A stretch of DNA of 64,000 nucleotides. Source: DATJZG01 sp035499295 (GTDB lineage Bacteria; Myxococcota; Myxococcia; Myxococcales; Anaeromyxobacteraceae). The notes under the pieces are model-generated. The model was given only the letters and a program-made list of their open reading frames with translations, made no database searches and was not told where the DNA came from. The position numbers and the translations under genes were made by a program. This document shows positions 34,510 through 41,907 of the stretch, in pieces. Within the stretch, counting starts at the first letter, position 1. The number at the start of each line of letters is the position of its first letter. Location: the NCBI GenBank assembly GCA_035499295.1, contig DATJZG010000140.1, forward strand, positions 8,391 through 72,390, in the 5' to 3' direction.

Positions 34510-36300
34510 TCACCTTCGACCGACGCGCCGCTCGAGTTCCGCGAGCGGGACCTCCACCACGACCGGCCGGCCGTGCGGGCAGCGCGCCTTGAAGTCGACG
34601 GCGTCGAGGCCGTCGAGGAGCGCGCGCGCCTCCTCCCTCGACACGTCCTCGTGGGCCCGGACCGCGGCGTGGCAGGCCATGGTGGCAAGGAGGTGCTCGA
34701 GCGCCTCCTCCACCACGCCTCCCCGCGAGGACTGCTCGAGCTGCTCTGCCAGGTCGACGAGGAGCGGCTGCATGGGCACCCCCGCGAGCAAGGCGGGCGC
34801 GCCCTTCACCGCGAAGGAGTCTCCACCGAAGGGCTCGACCTCGAGCCCCGCCTGCGCCACTTCCGCGAGGGAGGCCTCGAGCGCGCGCGCGAGCGGGCCC
34901 GGCAGCGTCACGACCGGGGGGACGAGAAAGGGTTGGGTCTCGAGCCGCCGCGCCGAGGCGGCGAGTCGCAGCCGATGGAAGAGCAGGCGCTCGTGGCTCG
35001 CGTGCTGGTCGATCACGACGAGCGCTCCCGAGGGCGCCTCGCACAGGAGGTACGTGCGGGCGTGCTGGCCCACGTAGCGTAGCGAGCCGAAGTACCCGGA
35101 AGCCGGGGCGGGCTCCGCCGCCAGGAAGGCTTCCCCTGGTGGGGCCTCGACCGGCGGCGGGAAGACGAGCCCCGCCTGGGGTGGCTCGGGAGCCGGGCCG
35201 CCCGCGGCCCGGAGCACCCCCGCCACCTCTTCGGCCGCCGGTCCCGTGAGCGCCGCCGCTGCCGGCGCCCCCTCCGGCGGCGGGGCCCGGTGGCGAAGCC
35301 ACGGGGACGGCCGCAGGGCCTCGCAGACGGCCTGGTGGAGCGCGTCGTACACCTCGCGCGAGTCCCGGAATCGAACCTCCAGCTTCTGCGGGTGGACGTT
35401 CACGTCCACCCGCTCGAGCGGGACCTCGACCATGAGCACGCCCGCCGGGTAGCGGCCCGCCGGGAGCGAACCGGCGTAGGCGCGCAGCACGGCGAAGGAG
35501 GCTCCCCGGTCGCGCACGAAGCGGCCATTCACGAAGAGATAGAGACCACGGGAGGTGGTGCCCGAGTGATCCGGGGAGGCGACCACTCCCTCGATCCGCA
35601 CCTCGCCGCGCCGGGAGTCGACCGCGAGGAGGTGGCGGTGCACCTCGCGGCCCAGGGCGGCGGCGGCCCGGTCCGCGAGCGGTGCCCCGGCGGGAGAGGC
35701 GAGCCCCACCCGGCCTCCCGAGCGCGACGTGAAAGCCACGTCGCGCCGGGAGAGGGCGAGGCGCAGCACCGCCTCGGAGCAGTGGCCGGCCTCGGCGGGG
35801 GCGGACCGCATGAACTTCCGGCGCGCCGGGGTGTTGAAGAAGAGGTCGCGGACCTCGACCGTGGTGCCGCGCCCCCGCGCCACCTCCCCCACCTCGACGA
35901 CCTTGCCTCCCTCCACCACCACACGCGTCCCGGCCGACGAGCCCGCGTCCGCGGCCGCGGCGGTGTCGATGCGGACCCGGGCCACCGAAGCGATGGCCGG
36001 GAGCGCCTCGCCACGGAACCCCATGGTGGAGATGGTCGCGAGGCCGGACGCGTCCCGGAGCTTGGAGGTGGCGTGCCGCTCGAGCGCCAGCACCGCGTCC
36101 TCGCGCTCCATGCCGGCGCCGTCGTCGGACACCCGCACGAGCGAGAGGCCACCTTCCTCGATGTCCACCTGGACGGCGCGGGCGCCGGCGTCGAGCGAGT
36201 TCTCGACGAGCTCCTTCAGCACCGACGCGGGCCGCTCCACCACCTCCCCGGCCGCGATCTGGTTCACGAGCCCCGGCGGGAGTACCTGGATGAGACGCAC
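34510..36300 (-). CDS. mutL: DNA mismatch repair protein MutL
   Basis: Couples MutS mismatch recognition to strand removal. 596 residues from GTG 36300 with an AGGAG site 6 nt upstream. The GHKL ATPase N-terminus has VNQIAAGEVVERPASVLKELVENSLDAG, DDGAGM and TMGFRGEALPAIASVA. The C-terminal domain keeps endonuclease-type motifs: DQHASHERLLFH (the second Glu of DQHA-x2-E-x4-E is His), ACHAAVRAHEDVS and CPHGRP. Retention of these suggests a latent nicking endonuclease as in bacteria without MutH, though the Glu-to-His change is atypical. The middle linker is Pro/Ala-rich. mutS is 25 kb upstream, so the pair is not an operon. Confidence 0.95.
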   Translation of the reverse strand: MRLIQVLPPGLVNQIAAGEVVERPASVLKELVENSLDAGARAVQVDIEEGGLSLVRVSDDGAGMEREDAVLALERHATSKLRDASGLATISTMGFRGEALPAIASVARVRIDTAAAADAGSSAGTRVVVEGGKVVEVGEVARGRGTTVEVRDLFFNTPARRKFMRSAPAEAGHCSEAVLRLALSRRDVAFTSRSGGRVGLASPAGAPLADRAAAALGREVHRHLLAVDSRRGEVRIEGVVASPDHSGTTSRGLYLFVNGRFVRDRGASFAVLRAYAGSLPAGRYPAGVLMVEVPLERVDVNVHPQKLEVRFRDSREVYDALHQAVCEALRPSPWLRHRAPPPEGAPAAAALTGPAAEEVAGVLRAAGGPAPEPPQAGLVFPPPVEAPPGEAFLAAEPAPASGYFGSLRYVGQHARTYLLCEAPSGALVVIDQHASHERLLFHRLRLAASARRLETQPFLVPPVVTLPGPLARALEASLAEVAQAGLEVEPFGGDSFAVKGAPALLAGVPMQPLLVDLAEQLEQSSRGGVVEEALEHLLATMACHAAVRAHEDVSREEARALLDGLDAVDFKARCPHGRPVVVEVPLAELERRVGRR

Positions 36301-36363
36301 CGCCGACTCCTACCACGCGCGTCCGACCGCGCGCCCGGGTGAACCCGTCGCGCCCCGGCCCCG

Positions 36364-36705
36364 CTACTGCGGCGTGAACGCCCCGCCGACGAGGGAGCAG
36401 GTCTCCCAGGCCGACTGCGCGGTGTACGCAGGCGAGTAGTAGCGGATGAGCGTGCCGGTGATGAGGACGTTGGTGGAGCCAGTGCACGTCCCGACGAGGT
36501 CGACGCCGGTGCAGGTCCCCGGCTGGTACTGGCCGCCCGTCCCTCCGACGCCCACGCAGGCCTGCAGGGTCAGGGCCCCGGTGGCGCTCACGGGGTAGTC
36601 GTAGCAGTAGTCGGCGCCGTGCGAGCAGCTCGCCGGGACGGGGCTGCTCGTTCCGCACCCGGCCAAGAGCGCGGCGGCGATGGTGAGGCGGAACCTCTTG
36701 CGCAT
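36364..36705 (-). CDS. Small Cys-rich lipoprotein
   Basis: 113 residues from the ATG at 36705 (site GGAGAAG upstream). The signal ends in lipobox LLAGC (C17). The mature part has six more Cys spaced through SCSHGADYCYDYPV, LQACVGVG, GTCTGVDLVGTCTGS and WETCSLVGG, which suggests disulfide bonds in the periplasm or cell surface. The Ser/Thr/Gly-rich, Lys-poor composition fits an exported protein. No family recognised. Bases upstream of 36705 remain open in this frame but lie antisense to the acyltransferase and have no start with a signal. Ends 64 nt before mutL's start. Confidence 0.72.
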   Translation of the reverse strand: MRKRFRLTIAAALLAGCGTSSPVPASCSHGADYCYDYPVSATGALTLQACVGVGGTGGQYQPGTCTGVDLVGTCTGSTNVLITGTLIRYYSPAYTAQSAWETCSLVGGAFTPQ

Positions 36706-36881
36706 CCGTGGCTTCTCCAAACCGTGGGCCCCTTCGGCCCGCCGAACGAGCGTAGTTAGCGCGGATCGGGCCGGGTGTCGACTGCTCCCTGGCGCCGCGG
36801 CCACCCGCGCCCGGGCTGGAGCCGCTCCCGCGACTTCGGCGTTTGACGGACCGGCCGGCCTTGTGTATGGAGCCGAGACGC

Positions 36882-38027
36882 ATGCCACGGAGACCCGCGA
36901 AGGGCGCGCACGCCGCGCGAAAGACGCGCGAGCGGCGCCCCGTCCTGGGAAACGACCCCTTCGAGCGCGGGGCCGCCGCCCGCGCCGTCCCGGCACCCGA
37001 CGCGGCTCCCCCGCCGCCGCCGCCCCCGCCGCCAGCGCCGGCGCCCGCCTCGAGCACGCTCGAGGAGGCGTCGGCCCGCCTCGATCGCCTGGAGGGGCGC
37101 ATCGAGGAGACCTTCGACGGCGCCGAGGCCCGACTGGCGGAGCTCGCGCGCCGCACCGGGCCCCAAACCTACGCCGAAGAGCTCCGCGAGCTGCTCGTGC
37201 GCTTGTTGCCCGCCCTCCGCGACCGCCTGAAGCCGCTCGCGTCCCTCGCCCGGCTGTTCGCGTCCCCTCGCGGCCTCGACCGCTACGGCATGGACGAGCG
37301 GCTCGTCGAGGGGGCCCGGCCGCTGCTCGACTTCCTCTTCGAGTCCTGGTGGCGCGTGGAAGTGCGCGGCATCGACGCCATCGCCGAGGGGCCGGCGGTG
37401 CTGGTGGCGAACCACGGCGGTGCCCTTCCCTGGGACGCGATCGTCCTCCGCATGGCGCTCGCGCGCCCCCCCCTCTCCCGCGACCTCCGCCCCCTCGTCG
37501 ACGCCTCCACGCTCGCCCTTCCGGTCGCCGGACCGCTCGTGAACCGGCTCGGGGCGGTGGCCGCCACCCCCGGGAACGCCTCCGGTCTCCTCTCCGACGG
37601 GAAGCTCGTGGGGGTCTTCCCCGAGGGAAGCGCCGCGCGAGCGAAGCCCTGGATCGAGCGCTACCGGCTGCAACGGTTCGGTCGCGGCGGCTTCGTCCGG
37701 GTGGCCGCCCGCGCCCGGGCGCCCATCGTCCCCTGCGCCCTCGTCGGCGGCGAGGAGACGAGCGCCCCCTTCGGGCGCCAGGGCTGGCTGGCGGAGGCGC
37801 TCGGCCTCCCCCTCCTCTCCCTCGCCCCCGGCCTTCCGTTCCCGCCGCTCGCCTGGTTTCCCCTGCCGGCGCGCTGGTCGGTCCGGCTGGGGCCACCGCT
37901 CGCCCCTCCCTCGCCCCAGGCCGCCGACGACGACGCGGAGGTCGCCCGGGTCGCGGACGAGGTCCGCCACGCGCTGCAGCGTCTCCTCGACGAGGGCGTC
38001 GCCGCCCGGGGTTCGGTCTTCCTCTGA
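36882..38027 (+). CDS. Phospholipid/glycerol acyltransferase-like protein
   Basis: 381 residues from the ATG at 36882, which has GGAG 9 nt upstream; ATG 36867 and TTG 36843 are further upstream without a site. Residues about 30-60 are a Pro/Ala-rich tract including a run of about ten Pro. A helical region (SARLDRLEGRIEETFDGAEARLAEL) precedes the acyltransferase domain: block I NHGGALPWD, a lengthened form of NHx4D seen in the MGAT-like branch; block III FPEGSAARAKPW. Such enzymes acylate glycerol or lipid hydroxyls at the inner membrane. The exact substrate is unknown. It converges on the desaturase gene, 4 nt apart, so both are lipid-related but separately transcribed. Confidence 0.85.
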   Translation: MPRRPAKGAHAARKTRERRPVLGNDPFERGAAARAVPAPDAAPPPPPPPPPAPAPASSTLEEASARLDRLEGRIEETFDGAEARLAELARRTGPQTYAEELRELLVRLLPALRDRLKPLASLARLFASPRGLDRYGMDERLVEGARPLLDFLFESWWRVEVRGIDAIAEGPAVLVANHGGALPWDAIVLRMALARPPLSRDLRPLVDASTLALPVAGPLVNRLGAVAATPGNASGLLSDGKLVGVFPEGSAARAKPWIERYRLQRFGRGGFVRVAARARAPIVPCALVGGEETSAPFGRQGWLAEALGLPLLSLAPGLPFPPLAWFPLPARWSVRLGPPLAPPSPQAADDDAEVARVADEVRHALQRLLDEGVAARGSVFL

Positions 38028-38031
38028 TTCG

Positions 38032-38913
38032 CTAGCGGCCGGGGGCGGCGTCCGGCAGGCGCGGCTCGAGCGACTCTCCACCCACGGCGATCCCGTCCCG
38101 GATGCGCCGCGGTGGCGTGCGCAAGTCCCAGACGATCCCCAGGGCCGACAGGGCGCGCAGGAGGTAGTAGCTCAGGTCCACCTCCCACCAGAACCACCCC
38201 TGGTTGGCGGCGCTGGAATAGAAGTGGTGGTTGTTGTGCCAGCCCTCGCCGAAGGTGAGGAGGGCGAGGATGACGTTGTTGCGGGAGTCGTCGCCGGTCG
38301 CGTAGCGGCGGTAGCCGAGGACGTGCGCCACCGAGTTGATGCAGAAGGTCACGTGCCACACCATCGTGACCGGGACGAAGAAGCCCCACCCGAGCCAGGG
38401 CAGCCCGCCCTTGAGGAACAGGCCCAAGGCGAGCGCGCCGGGGACCACCATGCCGTAGCGGTCGAGCCAGCGCAGCTCGGGGTAGCGCGCGAGGTCGTTC
38501 ACGCGCTCGAGACGCGTGGCGTCGTAGCGCTCCGACAGGATCCAGCCGACGTGGCTCCACCAGAACCCGCGCTGCGCGGGAGAGTGGACGTCCTCCGGGC
38601 CGTCCGAGTAGCGGTGATGGTGCCGGTGGTGCGCCGCCCACCACAGCACGCCCTTCTGCGCCGAGAGCGCGCCCAGGGCCGCGAGCACGAGCTGGAACGC
38701 CCGGCTCGTCCGGAAGGCCCGGTGGGAGAAGTAGCGGTGGTACCCGGCCGTGATCCCGAACATGAGGACGGCGTAGGCCACCGCGGCGAGGAGGAGGAGG
38801 CGCCCGGTGGGCGGGACGAGGAAGGGGGTGGCGAGTGCCGCCGCGTGCATCCCGAAGAAGGGAAGCGACTTCAACCACTGCGGCCGATCGGGGTCGTGTC
38901 CTCTCATGCGCAC
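38032..38913 (-). CDS. Membrane fatty-acid (acyl-CoA delta-9 type) desaturase
   Basis: Inner-membrane di-iron desaturase that inserts a double bond into acyl chains, adjusting membrane fluidity. 293 residues. The three His boxes of the family are HRYFSH, HHRHH and HNNHH (GEGWHNNHHFY), and four hydrophobic helices flank them (for example LLLLAAVAYAVLMFGITAGY, VVPGALALGLFLKGG). The order and spacing match stearoyl-CoA-type front desaturases. Start GTG 38913 (ribosome site AAGGAG, 5 nt); ATG 38907 also possible. A C-terminal tail of about 30 residues (IRDGIAVGGESLEPRL) is not conserved. No ferredoxin or reductase is adjacent. Confidence 0.93.
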   Translation of the reverse strand: MRMRGHDPDRPQWLKSLPFFGMHAAALATPFLVPPTGRLLLLAAVAYAVLMFGITAGYHRYFSHRAFRTSRAFQLVLAALGALSAQKGVLWWAAHHRHHHRYSDGPEDVHSPAQRGFWWSHVGWILSERYDATRLERVNDLARYPELRWLDRYGMVVPGALALGLFLKGGLPWLGWGFFVPVTMVWHVTFCINSVAHVLGYRRYATGDDSRNNVILALLTFGEGWHNNHHFYSSAANQGWFWWEVDLSYYLLRALSALGIVWDLRTPPRRIRDGIAVGGESLEPRLPDAAPGR

Positions 38914-38977
38914 GGCGTCTCCTTTGCGAGGCTCTCGCCCCGGGGAAGACCTCTAGCCGGCCCGTGTCACCGGCGCG

Positions 38978-39361
38978 TCACGGGCAGTGGGAAGCCCCGG
39001 GGCGCTCGCGAAGGCGGAACCGGCGGCGGGCCACGGCCGCGTAGGCGGCGTCGGCCGCCTGGCGCACGCCGGGCAGGTAGTAGGCTCTTAGGAGGCAGCC
39101 CACGGGCCCACCCCGCAACACCTGGACCACCGCCTCCGCCCCGGAGAAGACGCGGCCGTCCGCGCGCACCACCTGGAGCGCGCGCTCGCAAGCCTCGGGC
39201 TCGACCCCGGGGAAGCGCTCCAGGGCTCCCGGGGCACGGAAGGAGATCGCCTCGACGCTCTCCCGGGGCAGCCGGCGAAGGAGGGCAGCGGCGGACCTCC
39301 GGCAAAGCGCGCAGGCCCCGTCATAGAGGAGGACGTCGCGCTTTCGCGGCGGAAGGCCCAT
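38978..39361 (-). CDS. DCC family thiol-disulfide oxidoreductase-like protein (DUF393)
   Basis: 127 residues. The N-terminal motif LLYDGACALCRRSAAALLRR is the DxxCxxC signature of the DUF393/DCC family, a thioredoxin-like fold whose members are of uncertain function. The C-terminal Arg-rich tail (ARRRFRLRERPGASHCP) contains an extra Cys. ATG at 39361; a TAGGGA box ends 6 nt upstream with no better ribosome site, though GGGA could serve as one. It lies 65 nt before the desaturase start and may be co-transcribed with it. Confidence 0.82.
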   Translation of the reverse strand: MGLPPRKRDVLLYDGACALCRRSAAALLRRLPRESVEAISFRAPGALERFPGVEPEACERALQVVRADGRVFSGAEAVVQVLRGGPVGCLLRAYYLPGVRQAADAAYAAVARRRFRLRERPGASHCP

Positions 39362-39367
39362 GGGCGA

Positions 39368-39373
39368 TCCCTA
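39368..39373 (-). promoter_or_regulatory. -10-like box of the DCC gene
   Basis: TAGGGA on the minus strand, 6 nt before the ATG at 39361. The same bases could be read as a weak ribosome site, so the call is tentative. Confidence 0.3.
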
Positions 39374-39418
39374 ACGCGGGCGGCGCGCCCTCGCCCTCCT
39401 CGCTATCTCCACCCGGCG

Positions 39419-39790
39419 GTGGATCTCTCCACGGAAACGCGCACGGCGCTCCGGCGCGGAGAAGCGCTCTACCGCCAGGGCCGCTACTTCGACGCGCACG
39501 AGGCGTGGGAGGAGGTCTGGCGGGTGGAGCACGGGGAGGTGCGCGCCCTCCTCGGAGGGCTCATCCAGGTCGCCGCCGCCCTCCACCACGCGCTCGTGCG
39601 CCACCGGGCGATCGGAGCCGCCCGCCTGTTCGCGGCGGCGCAGGAGCGGCTCGCTCCCCTCGGCCCCCGGGCGGATGGACTCGATCTCGAGCGGCTGCGG
39701 GACGAGGTGCGCCGCGCCCTCGGGGCTGCGCGCCGCTGGGAGCGGGGTGAGGCAGAGGGTTTCCCGGCGGAGCTCGCTCCGCGGCTCTGA
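39419..39790 (+). CDS. DUF309 family protein
   Basis: 123 residues, mostly helical. The motif RQGRYFDAHEAWEEVWR (about 19-35), with His-Glu-x-Trp-Glu, is the DUF309 signature; a second His-rich helix (AAALHHALVRHRAIGA) follows. DUF309 proteins are four-helix-like and are thought to bind metal; no activity is established. GTG start at 39419. A TATCTC box lies 9 nt upstream and no ribosome site is present. It is divergent from the DCC gene. Confidence 0.85.
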   Translation: MDLSTETRTALRRGEALYRQGRYFDAHEAWEEVWRVEHGEVRALLGGLIQVAAALHHALVRHRAIGAARLFAAAQERLAPLGPRADGLDLERLRDEVRRALGAARRWERGEAEGFPAELAPRL

Positions 39791-39901
39791 GAGAGCGCGG
39801 AGGGCGGCGCCCTCTCGCCCGCGGCCTCTCCCGCCTTCCCCGGCCCCGGCCGTTTGCGCTATCTTCCCCCGACCTCGAACCCGAAAAGGATCCCCTCCAA
39901 G

Positions 39902-40126
39902 ATGGCGCGTGCGTTCATCGGAAGCGTCTCCTGTCAGGTACTCGTCGACCGCGACCTCGGCGAGAGCTGGGCGGTGTCCGTCGTCCCGCCGCCTCCCGCC
40001 CGCCCGGGCGAGGCCCCCCTCCCGCCGCTCGTCGTGAAGCTGCAAGGCGAGGACAAGGAGAAGTGCACCCAGGGGGCGCTCGAGATCCTGCAGAAGGCCG
40101 GCAAGATCGACCGCTTCGAGATGTAG
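39902..40126 (+). CDS. Small conserved-looking hypothetical protein
   Basis: 74 residues from the ATG at 39902; an upstream ATG in frame at 39854 would add an unlikely N-terminus. Beta-type start (ARAFIGSVSCQVLVDRDLGESWAVSVVPP), a Pro-rich loop, then a helical end (KEKCTQGALEILQKAGKIDRF). G/C third positions match neighbours. A TATCTT box lies about 40 nt upstream. No family recognised. It converges on the cinA-like gene 22 nt away. Confidence 0.6.
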   Translation: MARAFIGSVSCQVLVDRDLGESWAVSVVPPPPARPGEAPLPPLVVKLQGEDKEKCTQGALEILQKAGKIDRFEM

Positions 40127-40148
40127 CCGGCGCCCGCGGGGGCGCTCT

Positions 40149-40895
40149 TCAGAGCCCCTCGGTCCTCACCAGGAGCTCGGCGGGCAGGGCCGCGAGCACC
40201 GCGCGCGTCGCCTCGAGGACGAGCGCGCGCTCGCGCCCCTCCAACGTCACCCGCACCCGGTGATCGGCGTCGTCGAAACGCGGGTAGCTTCCGATCTCCA
40301 CGCGCGGATGGGCCCGCGCCACGTCGTCGAGCGGGCCGGCGATGCGGTCCTCGCCCGCCAGGAAGTAGAGGCAGACGAGGTGGAAGGGCGTGCCCCCGAG
40401 CAAGCGCGCCACCGCCTCGAACTGGTGGCGCAGGAAGGCGGGGACGCCGGGCAGCATCACCACGTTCGCCGCCACCGGCGTCGGGAAGGCCGGGTCCCCG
40501 AGGAGCCTCGTCCCCTCCGGGAGGTCCGCCATCCGCAGGGCCACCTCGGGGAGCTCGACCCCCGGGTGGTGGCGGGCGTGCATCGCGCGCAGGACCGCGA
40601 CCATCTCGGGGTGCCGCAGGAGCGGCCGGCCGAGCGCCCGGGCCACCGCCGGCAGGGTGAGGTCGTCGTGCGTCGGCCCCACCCCCCCGGAGGTGAAGAG
40701 CCACTCCACCCGGCGCTGTTCCCAGACGAGCGCCTCGACGATGGCGTCCATCCGGTCGGGGACGACGTGCATGGCGCAGAGCTCCACCCCGAGCTCGTGC
40801 AGGCGCCGGGCCAGGAACGGCCCGTTCTCGTCCACGACCTTTCCCGAGAGGACCTCGGTCCCGATGACGAGCACGGCGGCGTTGCGCGTCGTCAC
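40149..40895 (-). CDS. CinA-like / MoaB-type molybdopterin-binding domain protein
   Basis: 248 residues, equivalent to the N-terminal MoCF_biosynth domain of CinA (COG1058) without the C-terminal nicotinamide-nucleotide amidase domain. Signatures: AAVLVIGTEVLSGKVVDENGPFLARRLHELG, LFTSGGVGPTHDDLTLPAVARAL and VVMLPGVPAFLRHQFE. CinA N-terminal domains act as ADP-ribose pyrophosphatases in NAD salvage. The start ATG overlaps the tmk stop (ATGA), so this is the last gene of the coupled run. Confidence 0.9.
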   Translation of the reverse strand: MTTRNAAVLVIGTEVLSGKVVDENGPFLARRLHELGVELCAMHVVPDRMDAIVEALVWEQRRVEWLFTSGGVGPTHDDLTLPAVARALGRPLLRHPEMVAVLRAMHARHHPGVELPEVALRMADLPEGTRLLGDPAFPTPVAANVVMLPGVPAFLRHQFEAVARLLGGTPFHLVCLYFLAGEDRIAGPLDDVARAHPRVEIGSYPRFDDADHRVRVTLEGRERALVLEATRAVLAALPAELLVRTEGL

Positions 40896-41521
40896 CGGAG
40901 TACCCGCTCCACCGCGCGGGCGACGAGCCGGCTCACCTCTTCCACGCGCCGATCTCCGGGGATCTCCACCACCCGCTCCCGCCCGAGGCGAATGGCGCGC
41001 CGGTAGGCGCGCTCCACGCGCCGCTGGAACGCGGGCACCTCGTAGATCTCGCGGTCGGACGAGGCGGCGTAGCGCCGCCCGAGCGCCACCGACGGGCTCA
41101 CCCCGAGGAAGAGGGTGAGGTCCGCCGGCGGGGCCTTGCGGTTCAGGTCGGCCACCCAGCGGATGTCCCCGGTCGAGACCGCCTGGTAGGCCAGGCTGGA
41201 GAGGACGTAGCGGTCCGACACCACGTCGACGCCGGCCTCCAGGCGCGGCTCGATCTCGCTCCGGAAGTGGTCGAGGCGGTCGGCCGCGAAGAGGAGCGCC
41301 ACCGCACCCTCGTCGAAATCCTGGCCCCCGCCTCCCACCACCCGCCGCGAGAGCACCTGCCGCAGGATGGCGCCCACCGGCCCGCGCGAGGGCTCGGCGG
41401 TGAGGTGCGCCTTCCGGCCCCGCTCCCGGAGCCAGCCGGCGAGCCAGTGGGCCTGGGTGGTCGTCCCGGCGCCGTCGAGCCCCTCGAGCGCGAGGAAGAT
41501 GCCGCGGCGTCGGCGCTTCAC
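40892..41521 (-). CDS. tmk: Thymidylate kinase
   Basis: Phosphorylates dTMP to dTDP for DNA synthesis. 209 residues from GTG 41521, which overlaps the preceding stop (GTGA); longer in-frame starts lie inside that gene. P-loop ALEGLDGAGTTTQ has Ala-Gly-Thr in place of the more usual Ser/Gly-Lys-(S/T), so the P-loop Lys is missing: the family usually reads DGxGKTT/STQ. The rest is standard: DRYVLSSLAYQ (DR-Y/H motif, thymine binding), and the lid region SDREIYEV. The variant loop occurs in some dTMP kinase-like proteins, and activity should not be assumed from the name. The dTMP fold assignment is strong. Confidence 0.85.
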   Translation of the reverse strand: MKRRRRGIFLALEGLDGAGTTTQAHWLAGWLRERGRKAHLTAEPSRGPVGAILRQVLSRRVVGGGGQDFDEGAVALLFAADRLDHFRSEIEPRLEAGVDVVSDRYVLSSLAYQAVSTGDIRWVADLNRKAPPADLTLFLGVSPSVALGRRYAASSDREIYEVPAFQRRVERAYRRAIRLGRERVVEIPGDRRVEEVSRLVARAVERVLR

Positions 41522-41907
41522 GTCCCGATCCCCAGCTTCTCCCGCACGCCCTTTAGCTGGGCAAAATCGCGGTCCTCGACGCGCATGAGCCGCCGGGCCC
41601 GCGCGAACGCCACCGCGGCCAGGGTGCCGAGGACGAGCGTGGCGGCGAGCGCCAGGACCACGAGCACTGGGAACTTGAGCTTCGGGGGCACGTGGCGCGG
41701 CCCGAAGCCCCATCGGTCCCAGGCGAACTTGACGGTGAGGCCGGTGGTCACGGCGCCGAAGAAGACGAGGTAGGAGCCCTTTCGCACCTCGTCGATGGAG
41801 CGGCGCGCCGCCACGCGCTCCGCCAGGCGATCGTGCTCCGCCCGCAGGTCGGCGAGCTCCTCGGCTCCCCCCTCCGGCCCGGGCCCGCCATTCGCCGGCG
41901 CGTTCAC
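41518..41907 (-). CDS. Small two-helix membrane protein
   Basis: 129 residues from GTG 41907, overlapping the thrC stop (GTGA). A Glu/Arg-rich helix (ELADLRAEHDRLAERVAARRSIDEV) precedes two transmembrane helices (SYLVFFGAVTTGLTVKFAW and FPVLVVLALAATLVLGTLAAVAFA), then a charged tail. No family recognised. Being translationally coupled on both sides, between threonine synthase and thymidylate kinase, it is probably expressed at their level, but its role is not apparent. Confidence 0.78.
   Translation of the reverse strand: MNAPANGGPGPEGGAEELADLRAEHDRLAERVAARRSIDEVRKGSYLVFFGAVTTGLTVKFAWDRWGFGPRHVPPKLKFPVLVVLALAATLVLGTLAAVAFARARRLMRVEDRDFAQLKGVREKLGIGT

Noticed and set aside
34331..35077. Plus-strand ORF antisense to mutL
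   Set aside because: Covers the AT-rich intergenic border and mutL 3' end, without any family motif.
36364..37896. 510-residue minus ORF including the small lipoprotein
   Set aside because: The N-terminal 400 residues are antisense to the acyltransferase; the lipoprotein signal starts at 36705.
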